From Mesostigma viride (taxonomy: Eukaryota; Streptophyta; Mesostigmatophyceae; Mesostigmatales; Mesostigmataceae), in contig RPFO01000213.1 of the NCBI GenBank assembly GCA_009746045.1, positions 8,745,814-8,809,813 on the forward strand: DNA of 64,000 bases. The letters run 5' to 3'. The notes under the pieces were generated by a model. It was not told where the DNA came from. It searched no databases and saw nothing but the letters and a program-made list of their open reading frames with translations. The stretch's first letter is position 1. Each line of letters begins with the position of its first letter. The position numbers and the translations under genes were made by a program. Below, in pieces: positions 11,571 to 22,928 of the stretch.

Positions 11571-14500
11571 CACTCACAAGTCAGTACGGACAGTACGTGT
11601 GACGTGTGAAGGATTGCTACAGCCTGCTACATCAACCTACAGTTGTTGTTGTTGTTGTTGTGTCCCACGCCGCACATGGGCAGCAGAGAATCTATAGTGG
11701 CCGAGGGCCGGATATATTTGGTATCGGTGGTACTATCAGGGCACTGGGACATGGACGGTTGCATCATCGGAGGAGGGGTGACATGCCCAGCCAAAATTTC
11801 ACGGGTACTAGGGTCTGGCCCCAAGGCTGCCGGTGGCTGCATTGGTCCGGCCCCTATATAAATATAGGGGCTGCGGCTGAAATAGCCTGCCGGCGGGTGG
11901 TCATGGCCCCCATACAGTACTGTATGGCGAGCCTACTGCCAAAGGGGATTTGCCACGTGGCAAGTGCTCGTCTGCAGTGTTTGGACTTCGGCGGGTGGAT
12001 AGGTTGCGGTCTTGCTGCGTTGTCTTCACACGCTTCCGCGTTGGCTACAAAACGCTTCCGCGGACACCTTTTCAGCGGGGAAAGTGCCCTCGGGCTTCCG
12101 ACGTGAGCAACACCAGGTGTATCCACCAGTAACAATCCATGGTCAGTTTCAAACCGAACATTCATTGGTGAATTTCTCAAGTATTGTCAGCGGGCCTTGG
12201 AAAGGGGGCAAATTCAGCAAGCGCTTCGGAACTTAGATACTAAAATTTCGTTTTTTGTTCTTAACTTACAGCAAATCATTTTGCTCCCGGATCAAAGTGT
12301 GATCTGGTCACTGAACACGAATTCAGCGCGTTGGGGGGGGGCATATGGGGGCCGGCTGTCGGCGCACCGGTGGCGGCGCCCCAGGGGGGCGCTAGCATAC
12401 TGTACTGGGGGCCAGCAAGTTTCATTCCGGCGGTTGGCATTGGACCCTGAGTTCAATATGGGGGCCGGACATTTCGACCTGGCGGTGGCGGTATTGGGCC
12501 CCCAAATAGCATGGCTGTATGTCACCCCTCCTATCATCGGATACCTTCGCGTGAATTCACAACGGCAAATCCAAGGCAAATCGATCGCACGCCAAGTAGC
12601 CTCGATGTAGCAAACTACAGTAGCCGCCCACGTGCGGCGTTGAGTCGAGTTGAGTTCAATTTATTCCCGCGCCGCCGTACCGACAGGGTTGTGCGGGGTG
12701 GGCAACAACAACAACAAGGGCCAGAAGTCCCGGAACACTGAACATCCAGTGATACAAGCTACACAGTCATGCTCACGCCGTCATGCTCACGCCATCACAA
12801 ACAAACAAAAAACGGTCGTGGCTTCGTGCAAAGGTACAGGTTGTACAGGTTTTTGTTGTTGTTGTTGCCCACGCCGGTACAGGTTGTACAGGTTGTACTG
12901 GTTCAACGTGCGGTCGGTCGGTGAGGTCGGCCTACTCGGATAACCGGCGTGGGATATAATTGAACTAAACTGAGAAGACGGCATATTATACGAACCGCAC
13001 GTGCGTCATGAGGCTCGTGGTCCCCGTGCGGCACTTACTTTGAACAAGGTCGTGGGAACTGAACTGAACTAAAATGAACTCGGAACCAGGCCGGACACAC
13101 AGGAATCCCGGATGCATGCTTGGCCAGGCAGGCCAGCGCGTTGCAGCCCGAAACACTTTCGGCAGCAATCAGGCAACACGACATGACGACCGCAAATACG
13201 CTAGTACCGACACGAGCCACGCGCTGGCTTGTCGAGAGGCCCACGGGCATTCCCGTTCATCCAGGTGATGGCTCCCGTTCGTTGCCTGAGGACTGGGGCG
13301 CTACGTGCCGTGAATGGCTATAGGGAAAGCCTGATCATGACAGCCAAGCCGATGAGCATTAGGCTGGACAAGTGCCGTCCGCCACCGTAGACAGCTGTCC
13401 TTTTGCCAATTGCGTTAGTATGAGGGCATTATCCAGACGAATGGCAATAATTCCTGCCGATCGCAGGAAATTGCGGACTTAGGAGTCCTCATGGCTGCCT
13501 CGCCGCAGCGACAACCCTTTTTAGAATGTATGCAGTACAGAGCGTGGAAGTCGATCGAGGTGTGGGGATAAGACTTAAGTAGAATTTGCCTCGAGATGCA
13601 TGCCGCCAAGGTGCGCTGCTGATAATTTTGAAAAGAATTCATGGGGTTGGCAGATTTTCTCTGCCGGGCGCGGCTTAACAGGCCGCACTTACTTCTTCCG
13701 GAAAGCGAAGTTCTGGACACCAAGTTGGCTAAATGGAGTCTGAGATTTATTGGCAGACAAGACCTCGAGGTGAGTGTGCCTACCATTGAATTCGGGGTGC
13801 CGGGACCTCGAAGTGTGATGTATATGGTGTATATGGAAGTATTTAGTGTAAACGGCATTACTCTTCGACGTTTCTCGTGTTGAAAAAGACTCCGTTGGTT
13901 TGTACCTAGCATTCTGTCCACCCCTCTCGCTCGTAAGTCTCACTCTGTTAGGTCTCATCAAAGGATTCTTTGCTGCCGTTCACGTGTTGGTTTGTCATCC
14001 GACTGGGGCATCTGTAAGAAACGTGATTATCGTGTCTGATCGTGTGGCAGTCCTGCTTCGACGCCAGTGTCCTGCTGCTCTTGGCTATTACCAATGAATG
14101 CCGCTCTCCAATGCCCAAGAACATCACTTCTTCCACGCCTCAGCGTGTGTACTAGGCTGGTGCTGTGGAGTGGGAATCCTGGTTTTGGCCTGCATGGTTG
14201 GGGTTTTGTTTCCGCATGCTTCGCGAGCATGGCATTACTAGTGTATGGGCTCTACTTGCAAAAGTACCATTCTTGTTTTCTTTCCCCGGCTGGATACAGA
14301 ATCTCACCGCCATTCGTTGTTGCAGCATAACTTGGTGTTATTCTAAATATAGACGCCGTGTGATGCACTTGTGGAGAAACATCCCGTACGGCAGGAGGAA
14401 AGCCACATCCCTCAGCGCCAGCCTTGTCGTCCAGCTCCAGCAGCCACTGCCCAGATGTCTGTATTGTAAACTACCCCAGATATCTGTAGTGTGAACTTTC

Positions 14501-15254
14501 CCAGAGAGCTGTGTTGTAAAGTGACCGGGTAAAGCAGTGATGCCTGTGAGCGCTCTGACCCCCATTCCATTTTGTTAGTGACCAATGCCATGAGCCATGA
14601 TGCTCGTTTTCAGGTAAAGTACGCTAAGGTGTAATGCCTCCATGCCGGAACCTTGGCATATATGGGGTTGATTGCCTGAACCATGTTTCCCAGCTGCCGC
14701 GAGCGCAGCTTCCACCCAGTGTGTGCGTGTGTCTGACACTATTAGGGACCACTGGCCAGGATTCCCCGTTGAGTATCTGGGTTTTGGGACAGCTTGGCTA
14801 AGGCTGCCCACCCGAATCACCATCTACTCCTGTCCATCAACCTATCTTAGGCCAACGAGAACCTTCCCAATGCACCTGACATTGATGACAAAAGCCCGCA
14901 TTATCTTTTTCATGAATCCATTTCTGCTTTCACGGTCTGCCTGTTATTAGTAAATGTTTGTGACATAGCTAGTTTCCTAGCAAGGACCAAGCATAAACGT
15001 GCATAGCTAGTTTCCTAGCAGGGACAAGCATGGCGTGTAGTGTTGGCGCGCACCCAGCATGTCGCTCTCTAATATAGCCTCGCCCCTTCTATTCATGTAG
15101 AAAAAACTCCATCAGTGAAACATGTTCATAACACTACTGCCTCATGAATGAGGGGCTATATCTTTACCCTTGTAAATTTTACCTGGCTTTCCTCCCACAA
15201 ATGGCAATCCACGGCGAACGCTCTCCTGTAGCCAGCCTATCACTCCATGTCCCC
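11571..15254. other. Intergenic sequence without recognised gene
   Basis: Contains (GTT)n at 11641, an inverted (CAA)n/(TTG)n pair with GTGGGCAACAACAACAA and TTGTTGTTGCCCAC around 12698-12875, and many short unsupported frames. No splice-consistent coding chain leading into the phosphodiesterase gene was seen. Confidence 0.5.
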
Positions 15255-15885
15255 TTAAGGTGGACCGTAGGTACCCCCCCCCCCCCCTGCCAGGGAGGGT
15301 GATGCGTAATAATATGTGCAGACATCTAGTATAAGCTTGTGATAGCTCAGCTGAAAGGCCTCATAAAGAGGATCCAGAATCGCGTGTAAGACACACAAAT
15401 TGAAATATTCCTCTACAAGTTAGCAAGTGGCAAGTTGCAGCAGCTAAAAATAGGTTTTGGCTCCCATGAGGCACCTGGCTTGACTTTCTCCCACATTTTA
15501 TGACACTGAAGGGATGTTACGTCCGTGGATAAGTTGTTTTCAAAGCCCCAGGCCAAACAGAAAAGGTTTACTTTTGTTAAGTTGTCATGTTTGCATGTGG
15601 CTGCTTCCATGCAAAGTTTAGCCTCAAAATTCATAACCTGAGCTAGCCACCTCTAAAAATCACGCTGACTAAACAGGCTGTCTCGCCGTGGATGTATCTA
15701 ATTGGCTGCAAAAATTCAGCTTCCGAAGATTTGTTTTGTGGCCATGCCTAGGTTGGGGGAATTCCCCCCTCATTGGGCCTGAAGTGTGACCTTTTGGCTG
15801 GGCCGGGTGCACTTTTGGCGGGGCGTGCCAGTTGGCGCCAAAGTCCTGGCGCTGGGTACCGAAGGTTACCTACGGTCCACCTTAA
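15255..15885. mobile_element. TTAA-flanked inverted-repeat element
   Basis: GGTGGACCGTAGGTACC at 15259-15275 faces GGTTACCTACGGTCCACC at 15864-15881, one base different in length, each bordered by TTAA. TTAA target sites are typical of piggyBac-type insertion, but the termini are not a known piggyBac sequence. There is a poly-C run just inside the left end and no transposase frame. Confidence 0.55.
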
Positions 15886-15899
15886 TTAAACATGCGTGT

Positions 15900-17512
15900 C
15901 CCTCCCTCCCTCCCTCCCTCCCTCCCTCCCTCCCTCCCTCCCTCCCTCCCTCCCTCCCTCCCTCCCTCCCTCCCTCCCTCCCTCCCTCCCTCCCTCCCTC
16001 CCTCCCTCCTCCCTCCCTCCTCCCTCCCTCCCTCCCTCCCTCCCTCCCTCCCTCCCTCCTCCTCCCTCCCTCCCTCCCTCCCTCCCTCCCTCCTCCCTCC
16101 CTCCCTCCCTCCCTCCCTCCTCCTCCCTCCCTCCCTCCTCCTCCCTCCTCCCTCCCTCCCTCCCTCCCTCCCTCCTCCCTCCTCCTCCCTCCCTCCCTCC
16201 CTCCCTCCTCCCTCCCTCCCTCCCTCCCTCCCTCCTCCCTCCCTCCCTCCCTCCCTCCCTCCCTCCTCCCTCCCTCCCTCCCTCCCTCCCTCCCTCCCTC
16301 CTCCCTCCCTCCCTCCTCCTCCCTCCCTCCCTCCCTCTCCTCCCTCCTCCTCCCTCCCTCCCTCCTCCTCCCTCCCTCCTCCCTCCCTCCCTCCCTCCCT
16401 CCCTCCCTCCCTCCTCCCTCCCTCCCTCCCTCCCTCCCTCCCTCCTCCTCCCTCCCTCCTCCCTCCCTCCCTCCCTCCCTCCCTCCTCCCTCCCTCCCTC
16501 CCTCCCTCCTCCCTCCCTCCCTCCTCCCTCCCTCCCTCCCTCCCTCCCTCCTCCTCCCTCCCCCTCCCTCCCTCCCTCCCTCCCTCCTCTCCCCCTCCCT
16601 CCCTCCTCCCTCCCCCTCCCTCCCTCCTCCCTCCCTCCTCCCTCCCTCCCTCCCTCCTCCCTCCCTCCCTCTCCTCCTCCCTCCCTCCCTCCCTCCCTCC
16701 CTCCTCCCTCCTCCCTCCCTCCCTCCCTCCCTCCCTCCCTCCTCCTCCCTCCCTCCCTCCCTCCTCCCTCCTCCTCCCTCCCTCCCTCCTCCCTCCCTCC
16801 CTCCCTCCTCCCTCCCTCCTCCCTCCCTCCTCCCTCCCTCCCTCCCTCCCTCCCTCCCTCCCTCTCCCTCCCTCCCTCCTCCTCCCTCCCTCCCTCCCTC
16901 CCTCCTCCCTCCCTCCCTCCTCCTCCCTCCCTCCCTCCCTCCCTCCCTCCCTCCCTCCCTCCCTCCCTCCTCCCTCCCTCCCTCCTCCCTCCCTCCTCCC
17001 TCCCTCCTCCTCCTCCCTCCCTCCCTCCTCCCTCCCTCCCTCCCTCTCCCTCCCTCCCCCTCCCTCCCTCCCTCCCTCCCTCCCTCCCTCCTCCTCCCTC
17101 CCTCCCTCCCTCCCTCCTCCTCCCTCCCTCCCTCCCTCCTCCCTCCCTCCCTCCTCCCTCCCTCCCTCCCTCCCTCCCTCCCTCCTCCCTCCCTCCCTCC
17201 CTCCCTCCTCCTCCCTCCCTCCCTCCTCCCTCCCTCCCTCCTCCCTCCCTCCTCCCTCCCTCCCTCCCTCCCTCCCTCCCTCCTCCCTCCCTCCCTCCCT
17301 CCCTCCCTCCCTCCCTCCTCCCTCCCTCCCTCCTCCCTCCCTCCCTCCCTCCTCCCTCCCTCCCTCCCTCCCTCCCTCCCTCCCTCCCTCCCTCCCTCCC
17401 TCCCTCCCTCCCTCCTCCCTCCCTCCCTCCCTCCCTCCTCCCTCCCTCCTCCCTCCCTCCCTCCCTCCTCCTCCCTCCCTCCTCCCTCCCTCCCTCCCCC
17501 TTCCCCCCCCCC
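15900..17512 (+). repeat. 1.6-kb pure pyrimidine CCCT/CCT array
   Basis: Irregular mix of CCCT and CCT units ending in CCCCCAAACAG, the acceptor of the first visible phosphodiesterase exon; it therefore sits at the 3' end of an intron. The long Ser/Pro/Leu frames over it on both strands are repeat artefacts. Confidence 0.9.
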
Positions 17513-17518
17513 AAACAG

Positions 17519-17836
17519 GCGCAATACCAAGAATACCGCGGGTCGATCCACTTCCGGCGTCTGGCCCGCGCGCTCATCTGGCTCATCATCTTCTGCTTCA
17601 TCGCCATCTCGTTTGCGTTCACGGGCCTGGCGGAGGAGACGTGCGCGTCGTCCATCATGGGCATCACGATGGGCTTCTTCGTCGCATTCATCGTCGTCAC
17701 ATTCGGCGTGCTGCTTGCAACCGACAAGTGGCCGCACAAGCTTGACCCGATGACGCCCGTCGTCGCCATCATCTGCATCCTCATGGTGCTCAACATGGTC
17801 TATCTGAGGCTCGACGTGGAGTGCAGCAGCTCACGG
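17519..17836 (+). CDS. PDE-like gene, exon 1 seen: three membrane helices
   Basis: 106 codons, phase 0 at both ends; acceptor CAAACAG directly after the CCCT tract, donor GTGGGT. It opens with a basic stretch (FRRLAR) followed by a helix [17 protein letters not shown], a second around [16 protein letters not shown] and a third around [17 protein letters not shown]. No start codon lies in this exon, so it is internal. Confidence 0.8.
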
Positions 17837-20800
17837 GTGGGTGCCGCATTGGAACGGAACGGAAGGGTACCCTGCTCGTGGCCTGGTGGGACTAGTGTAT
17901 ACATTAGGAAACAAGGAAAGGTGTGCTCATTAGAGATGTCATCACCCCAGCCGCGTTGCGGGTCGATTCTCTAACGTTACATTGTGCTGGATGCTTGAAC
18001 GTTACATTGTGCTGGATGCTTGAACGTTACATTGTGCTGGATGCTCTGACCATGGCATGGGTTTTCCCGTGGGAGATGGCCCGGTCGTAGTTGATGGATT
18101 CTCCATGGTTGGATACTCTAATGTACCGTTGTGTTTTACGTTGTGTGCGGCAGCGAACGGGCGGCGCCGCTGAGTAGAATCTAGAGTATAAGAGTATGTT
18201 CCCGCTATAGTGCCGTTCTCAGGGTGCGACAAGAAAGTCAATATATGCTGTGGCCGGCCGTGTGTCTTGCGGATGCTCTAGTGTTTGGGACTGCCGACAT
18301 GTTCCATTTAGGGTGATTCCTCGTGTTAACTGGCGGGAGAGCGATCACAGTAGTGGTACAACTGGACACTCCTGGCCTCTAGGAACACCTGCCTTGATCA
18401 TGCGAGGTTGTTTTTTAGCTACACCATCTAGGTCTCGACGAACGTTTTGCCAGCCATTTTTTTGAAGTCCACGGCTACACATCTCGACCTCCATTCATTT
18501 CCATCATCCTGAACGACTCGACAAACGCGGATAAGATAACAGCAGGCTTGAGCTACCTTGGTCCGGATTCTTCCAGATTTCTGGCCTGCGCTGGTTGTCT
18601 CTGTGATGTTGCTACTCCAATAATACATGTTTATGGTCATTTAAGGCACTTTTGCTTCAGATACCTGTAGCACTTTTGATTGTGCAGATGCATCCGCGCT
18701 AAACTGTCTTATTTGTAAAGGGAAGTGCCTCATGACTTGAGAGGTAAGCGCTAGGACATGAGTCTGGTGAATGGTCATTCCAAGGCTGAGGCCGTAATCC
18801 CTCACTGCGTCCCTTGTAACTGGAGATTAATTACTGTGCCGCAACGGAGGCTGGCTGGCGGCTCAATAGAACAATGGCTAAGCAACCCCTTGCTGGCAAC
18901 TGCCACCATTCTCTAATGCATATTTGTTGTCTCGCTCTGACATGCCTGCCCCCCCTAGAAGCTTTCCTCTCTTAGTCTTCAACTGCTAGCATTGGAGGTG
19001 CTGCAACACAGCCCCAGCATCATTGTTATGTCACCTGCACGAGTGGGTGGGGCTGGCATGTGGCACGTTCCACATCGCGTCGTGGTGTATGCCAGGAAAA
19101 GGGGAAGTGTAGCAGCTGTTGGGTTTTCCGAGTATCGAGGCTGGAACTCTACAAACATTTCATGCGTACGCCGCTTCAGTACACGGGGCCTGGAATGAAA
19201 GGAATGACTTGAATCCTTGCATTATTGCACTATGCGACACAGGACTTAGCTCTTCAGGCCTCGCTGTTTGAGTTTGCTAAACACAGGCAGCGCGCACACT
19301 TGCTGCCACCTGGGATTCCACCACCGCAGACGGTAGTTGACAATCCATGGACTCTCCATGGACAGTTCACTTACTGCCATATGCCCTTGCTCGCATCGTC
19401 GCTTCTTTTAATTGTTTCTGCTGTCAACGGCACCGTATGCTCGCCCCACCAATCACGGCCGGCTATCCTGCGCCCGGACGGCGACACCTGGCGCCCTCCT
19501 CCCCGTGTGGATCACAACCATCCTCATGCTGCCGACCGTTACATCCCCCCACGACGGCGCTTATGGGCTGAATCATCGGTCGCGGTCACCTCCACTCGCG
19601 TCCACGGGCATCCTATTCATGCATCGGGTCTTTCGGGTCATTACTTTCTGCCGCATGATTACCACCCTGGGGCCCACGCCGCGTTGCCACCATCGGCCGC
19701 CGCCTCCGTTCTTCACCCGCTCGCGCCGTGGTGCCACTGCGTCCGGCACCCTTCACCGGCGCCTTGTTACCGCGAACTTGCCGCCGATGCCGCCCATGCA
19801 TCTACTACCGCCCTGCAACGCATCTACTGGCACCCGGCAACGCATCGACTGCCACCTGGCATCATGCTCAACCTCACCGGCCTGGTGCCCGCAGTTTGCC
19901 AACCTGTTTGGCAACCGCGTGGAGGACGCATTGATCTACTTCACGTTCACGACCATGTCGATCATGTACTTCATTCACTGCATGTTCTCCATCCGGTACA
20001 TCCACTCGCTGCTCATGGTCGGCATGTTCGTGATCCTCTTCTTCGCGTGGCCCGTGCTGGGCGGGTCGTCCTTTTACGGGAACATCTCCCAGATGCGGCG
20101 CGTCGAGTGGCCGCGCGCGGTCCAGCACATGGCGTACTCGTGCGTCGGGTGCGTGTTCCTGGCGCTCAACCGGGAGCGGTCGGAGCGAAAGCACTTCCTG
20201 CTCAAGACCGCGTTCGCGCAGGGGTACAACGGGGGCAACGGGGGCGGAGATGGGTCCAACGCGGGCGGGCATCGCGTGTACTGGTCCATGGAGCCGCAGT
20301 CTGCGAAGAAGGATGAGTCGCGGAGAAGGGTACGTGTGCTAGGATGAGTAATGGAGAAGATGACGTGTGCTAGGATGAATGGCAGAGAAGGGTAGCTTTG
20401 GTAGGATGAATGGCGGAGGAGATGACGTTTGCTAAGATGAATGGTGGGGAAGGGTGGGTTTGCTAGGATTCATGGCGGAGAAGGGTGGGTTTGCTAGGAT
20501 GAATGGCGGAAAAGGGTAGGTCTGCTAGGATGACTTGGGTAGAATTGTACATTTGCTAGGGTGAAGGTACATTTGCTGGGATACCTGTACTAGGAATGCC
20601 CGGGCATGGCTGTGCCATGAAAAAATACCCTCAGAGTTCTCAAGTGACCCTGTGGCACGTAGGGACTGGTTTGCATTCACAGTCGCTTGGGTTGAGATTT
20701 CGGATGTGTGCCTCCCTAGGGCGATAACCGAGCAACCCTTGGATGTTATACCTTGGATAGTATTCAAGTTCTTGGGCTGTTTTCTGGCTTAGGATGACCA

Positions 20801-22834
20801 ACATACCGCACCGTAAATTTCTGGGTGAGCACGACCCCTGTATGGAAGCAAACTCAGGGAACAGGGAGGACTGAACCAGTTGACATAATAAAGATGTTAT
20901 TTGTTTGGATTACATGTTGTTATTGTTGTTAGAACACTAATAACATATAAAGTAATGTCATTATTATTACTACTGGTGTTATTCCAGGCAAGTACCAACA
21001 AGGCGGACTGCCTTGTGGGATTTTTCCTGCACTTGGCCGAAGTCCTGTCACAGAATGAACACTGCAACACTTGTACCTCCCTCTTCTGGCTCCCGCTTTT
21101 GGCTGCCTCTGTTGCTCCTGGCCATGCCTGCTGATGCTTGTGATCCCTATTCCTGGCCACAATGTCATTCGTTTATGCTGGCACACTCTGTTGGGCGAGT
21201 CATGGAATGCAAACTGCCCGAGTAGGTACTGCCTGCCCCTATCCCAGCAGTTGCTGGTCGCTATAGCTTGCCAATGCTTCTAGAACTAGAGAATCTAACC
21301 CCAACCGTGAGGGGTGGTCGTCGGGAAGCCTTGTTTCACGCTGATGCGAACAATATCCTCGGCTCCTGATCTCATCCCCCCTCGTGCGCTCCTTGCTGAT
21401 GCCAGCAACCAAAGAGCGACACCAACAGTCTACGCAAGTTCTCACTACCGGTCGAAGACAACCTGCTGGACATTGATACTGACACGTCACCAGGTAGGTT
21501 GGCCAACGTGTGTATGCCACTGGCACAGGCAAAGCATGTGATGAGCCAGGTCAACCGAACAAGTAGGCTTCTTTGTCTATATCACATCTGTATCACATCT
21601 AGTCTCTGTCACATCTATCTAGCATGCCTATGTAACAAGTAGGCTTCTTTGTCTATATCACATCTGTATCACATCTAGTCTCTGTCACATCTATACAGCA
21701 TGCCTATGTAACAAGTAGGCTTCTTAGTCTATATCACATCTGTATCACATCTAGTCTCTGTCACATCTATATAGCATGCCTATGTAACAAGTAGGCGCCT
21801 TGATCTGTTTTCTAGGGTAGGTCAGCCAGTGTGCACGCAACTGTGGTACCGGTACTTTTCCTGAGGAACAAGGTAGGTTGGCCTGAGCAGGGTAGCTTGG
21901 CCGATGTGCCACAGATGATGTCTGGTGCTTTGCAAGGGTGACTCCTTGTTCTGGACGCGCCACCTGATGGGCCAGGCAGGTCAGCGAATGCGCCCTTGAT
22001 TACAAGTACTCCTAAGTGCATGTTGCATGTCATTCCTCCGACATGTAACAGCAAGCTTCCTGGCTCACAAGCAAAGCACACTCACGCTGTCGTCCCCACG
22101 TGCCATCTGTGCCCTCTCTACTCGCTCTCCTTCCCACCTGTCCTCCCTACCTGCCTTATGTGCCTTGCCCTCCCCTCCCCCTCCCCTCCCGTACCTCCCT
22201 CCCCTCCCTTCCCCTCTCCTCGCCTCCCCTCACCTGGCCTCACCTCGCCTCGCCTCGCCTCGCCTCGCCTCGCCTCGCCTCGCCTCGCCTCGCCTCGCCT
22301 CGCCTCGCCTCGCCTCGCCTCGCCTCGCCTCGCCTCGCCTCGCCTCGCCTCGCCTCGCCTCGCCTCGCCTCGCCTCGCCTCGCCTCGCCTCGCCTCGCCT
22401 CGCCTCGCCTCGCCTCGCCTCGCCTCGCCTCGCCTCGCCTCACCTCACCTCCTCACCTCCTCACCTCCTCACCTCCCTCCTCTCCCCCTCCCTCCTCCAG
22501 AGCCCTCCAATGTGACGCTAGAGACCCCCCTGGAGGCCGCCATCGGCCTCGTGGACGGCATGCTCAACGGCAGCTGCCCGCCGTCCCAGCGCACGCTTCG
22601 GCAGCTGCGCGAGCTGCTGGATGCTGACAACCTGAACATGCCGCTGTTGCTCGAGCGGCTTCGGGTAGGTGCTGGGTGATTTGGAAAGGGATGGTTATTC
22701 TTGTGTGGGTGTGTGCCTGTGGGTGTTCGCGTTTCTATTTGTCCTTGTTAGACAACCTGGACATGCCGCTCTGTTGCGGAAGCGTCCCTCGTGTGCGTAA
22801 TTGCAACCCTCGACTGGCTCTAGCCAGTGTTGGC

Positions 22835-22928
<94 letters not shown>

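Noticed and set aside
13415-14500. Upstream exons of the PDE-like gene
   Set aside because: Several frames of 60-170 codons exist, but none shows membrane helices, family motifs or a phase-0 donor that would join to 17519.
15786-17974. Frames of 600-690 codons over the CCCT tract
   Set aside because: Repeat artefacts; only the end, from 17519, is coding, in one frame.
19412-19894. Extra membrane exon with [14 protein letters not shown] before PDE-like exon 2
   Set aside because: No AG acceptor exists between the in-frame stop and the hydrophobic stretch, so it cannot be entered in frame.
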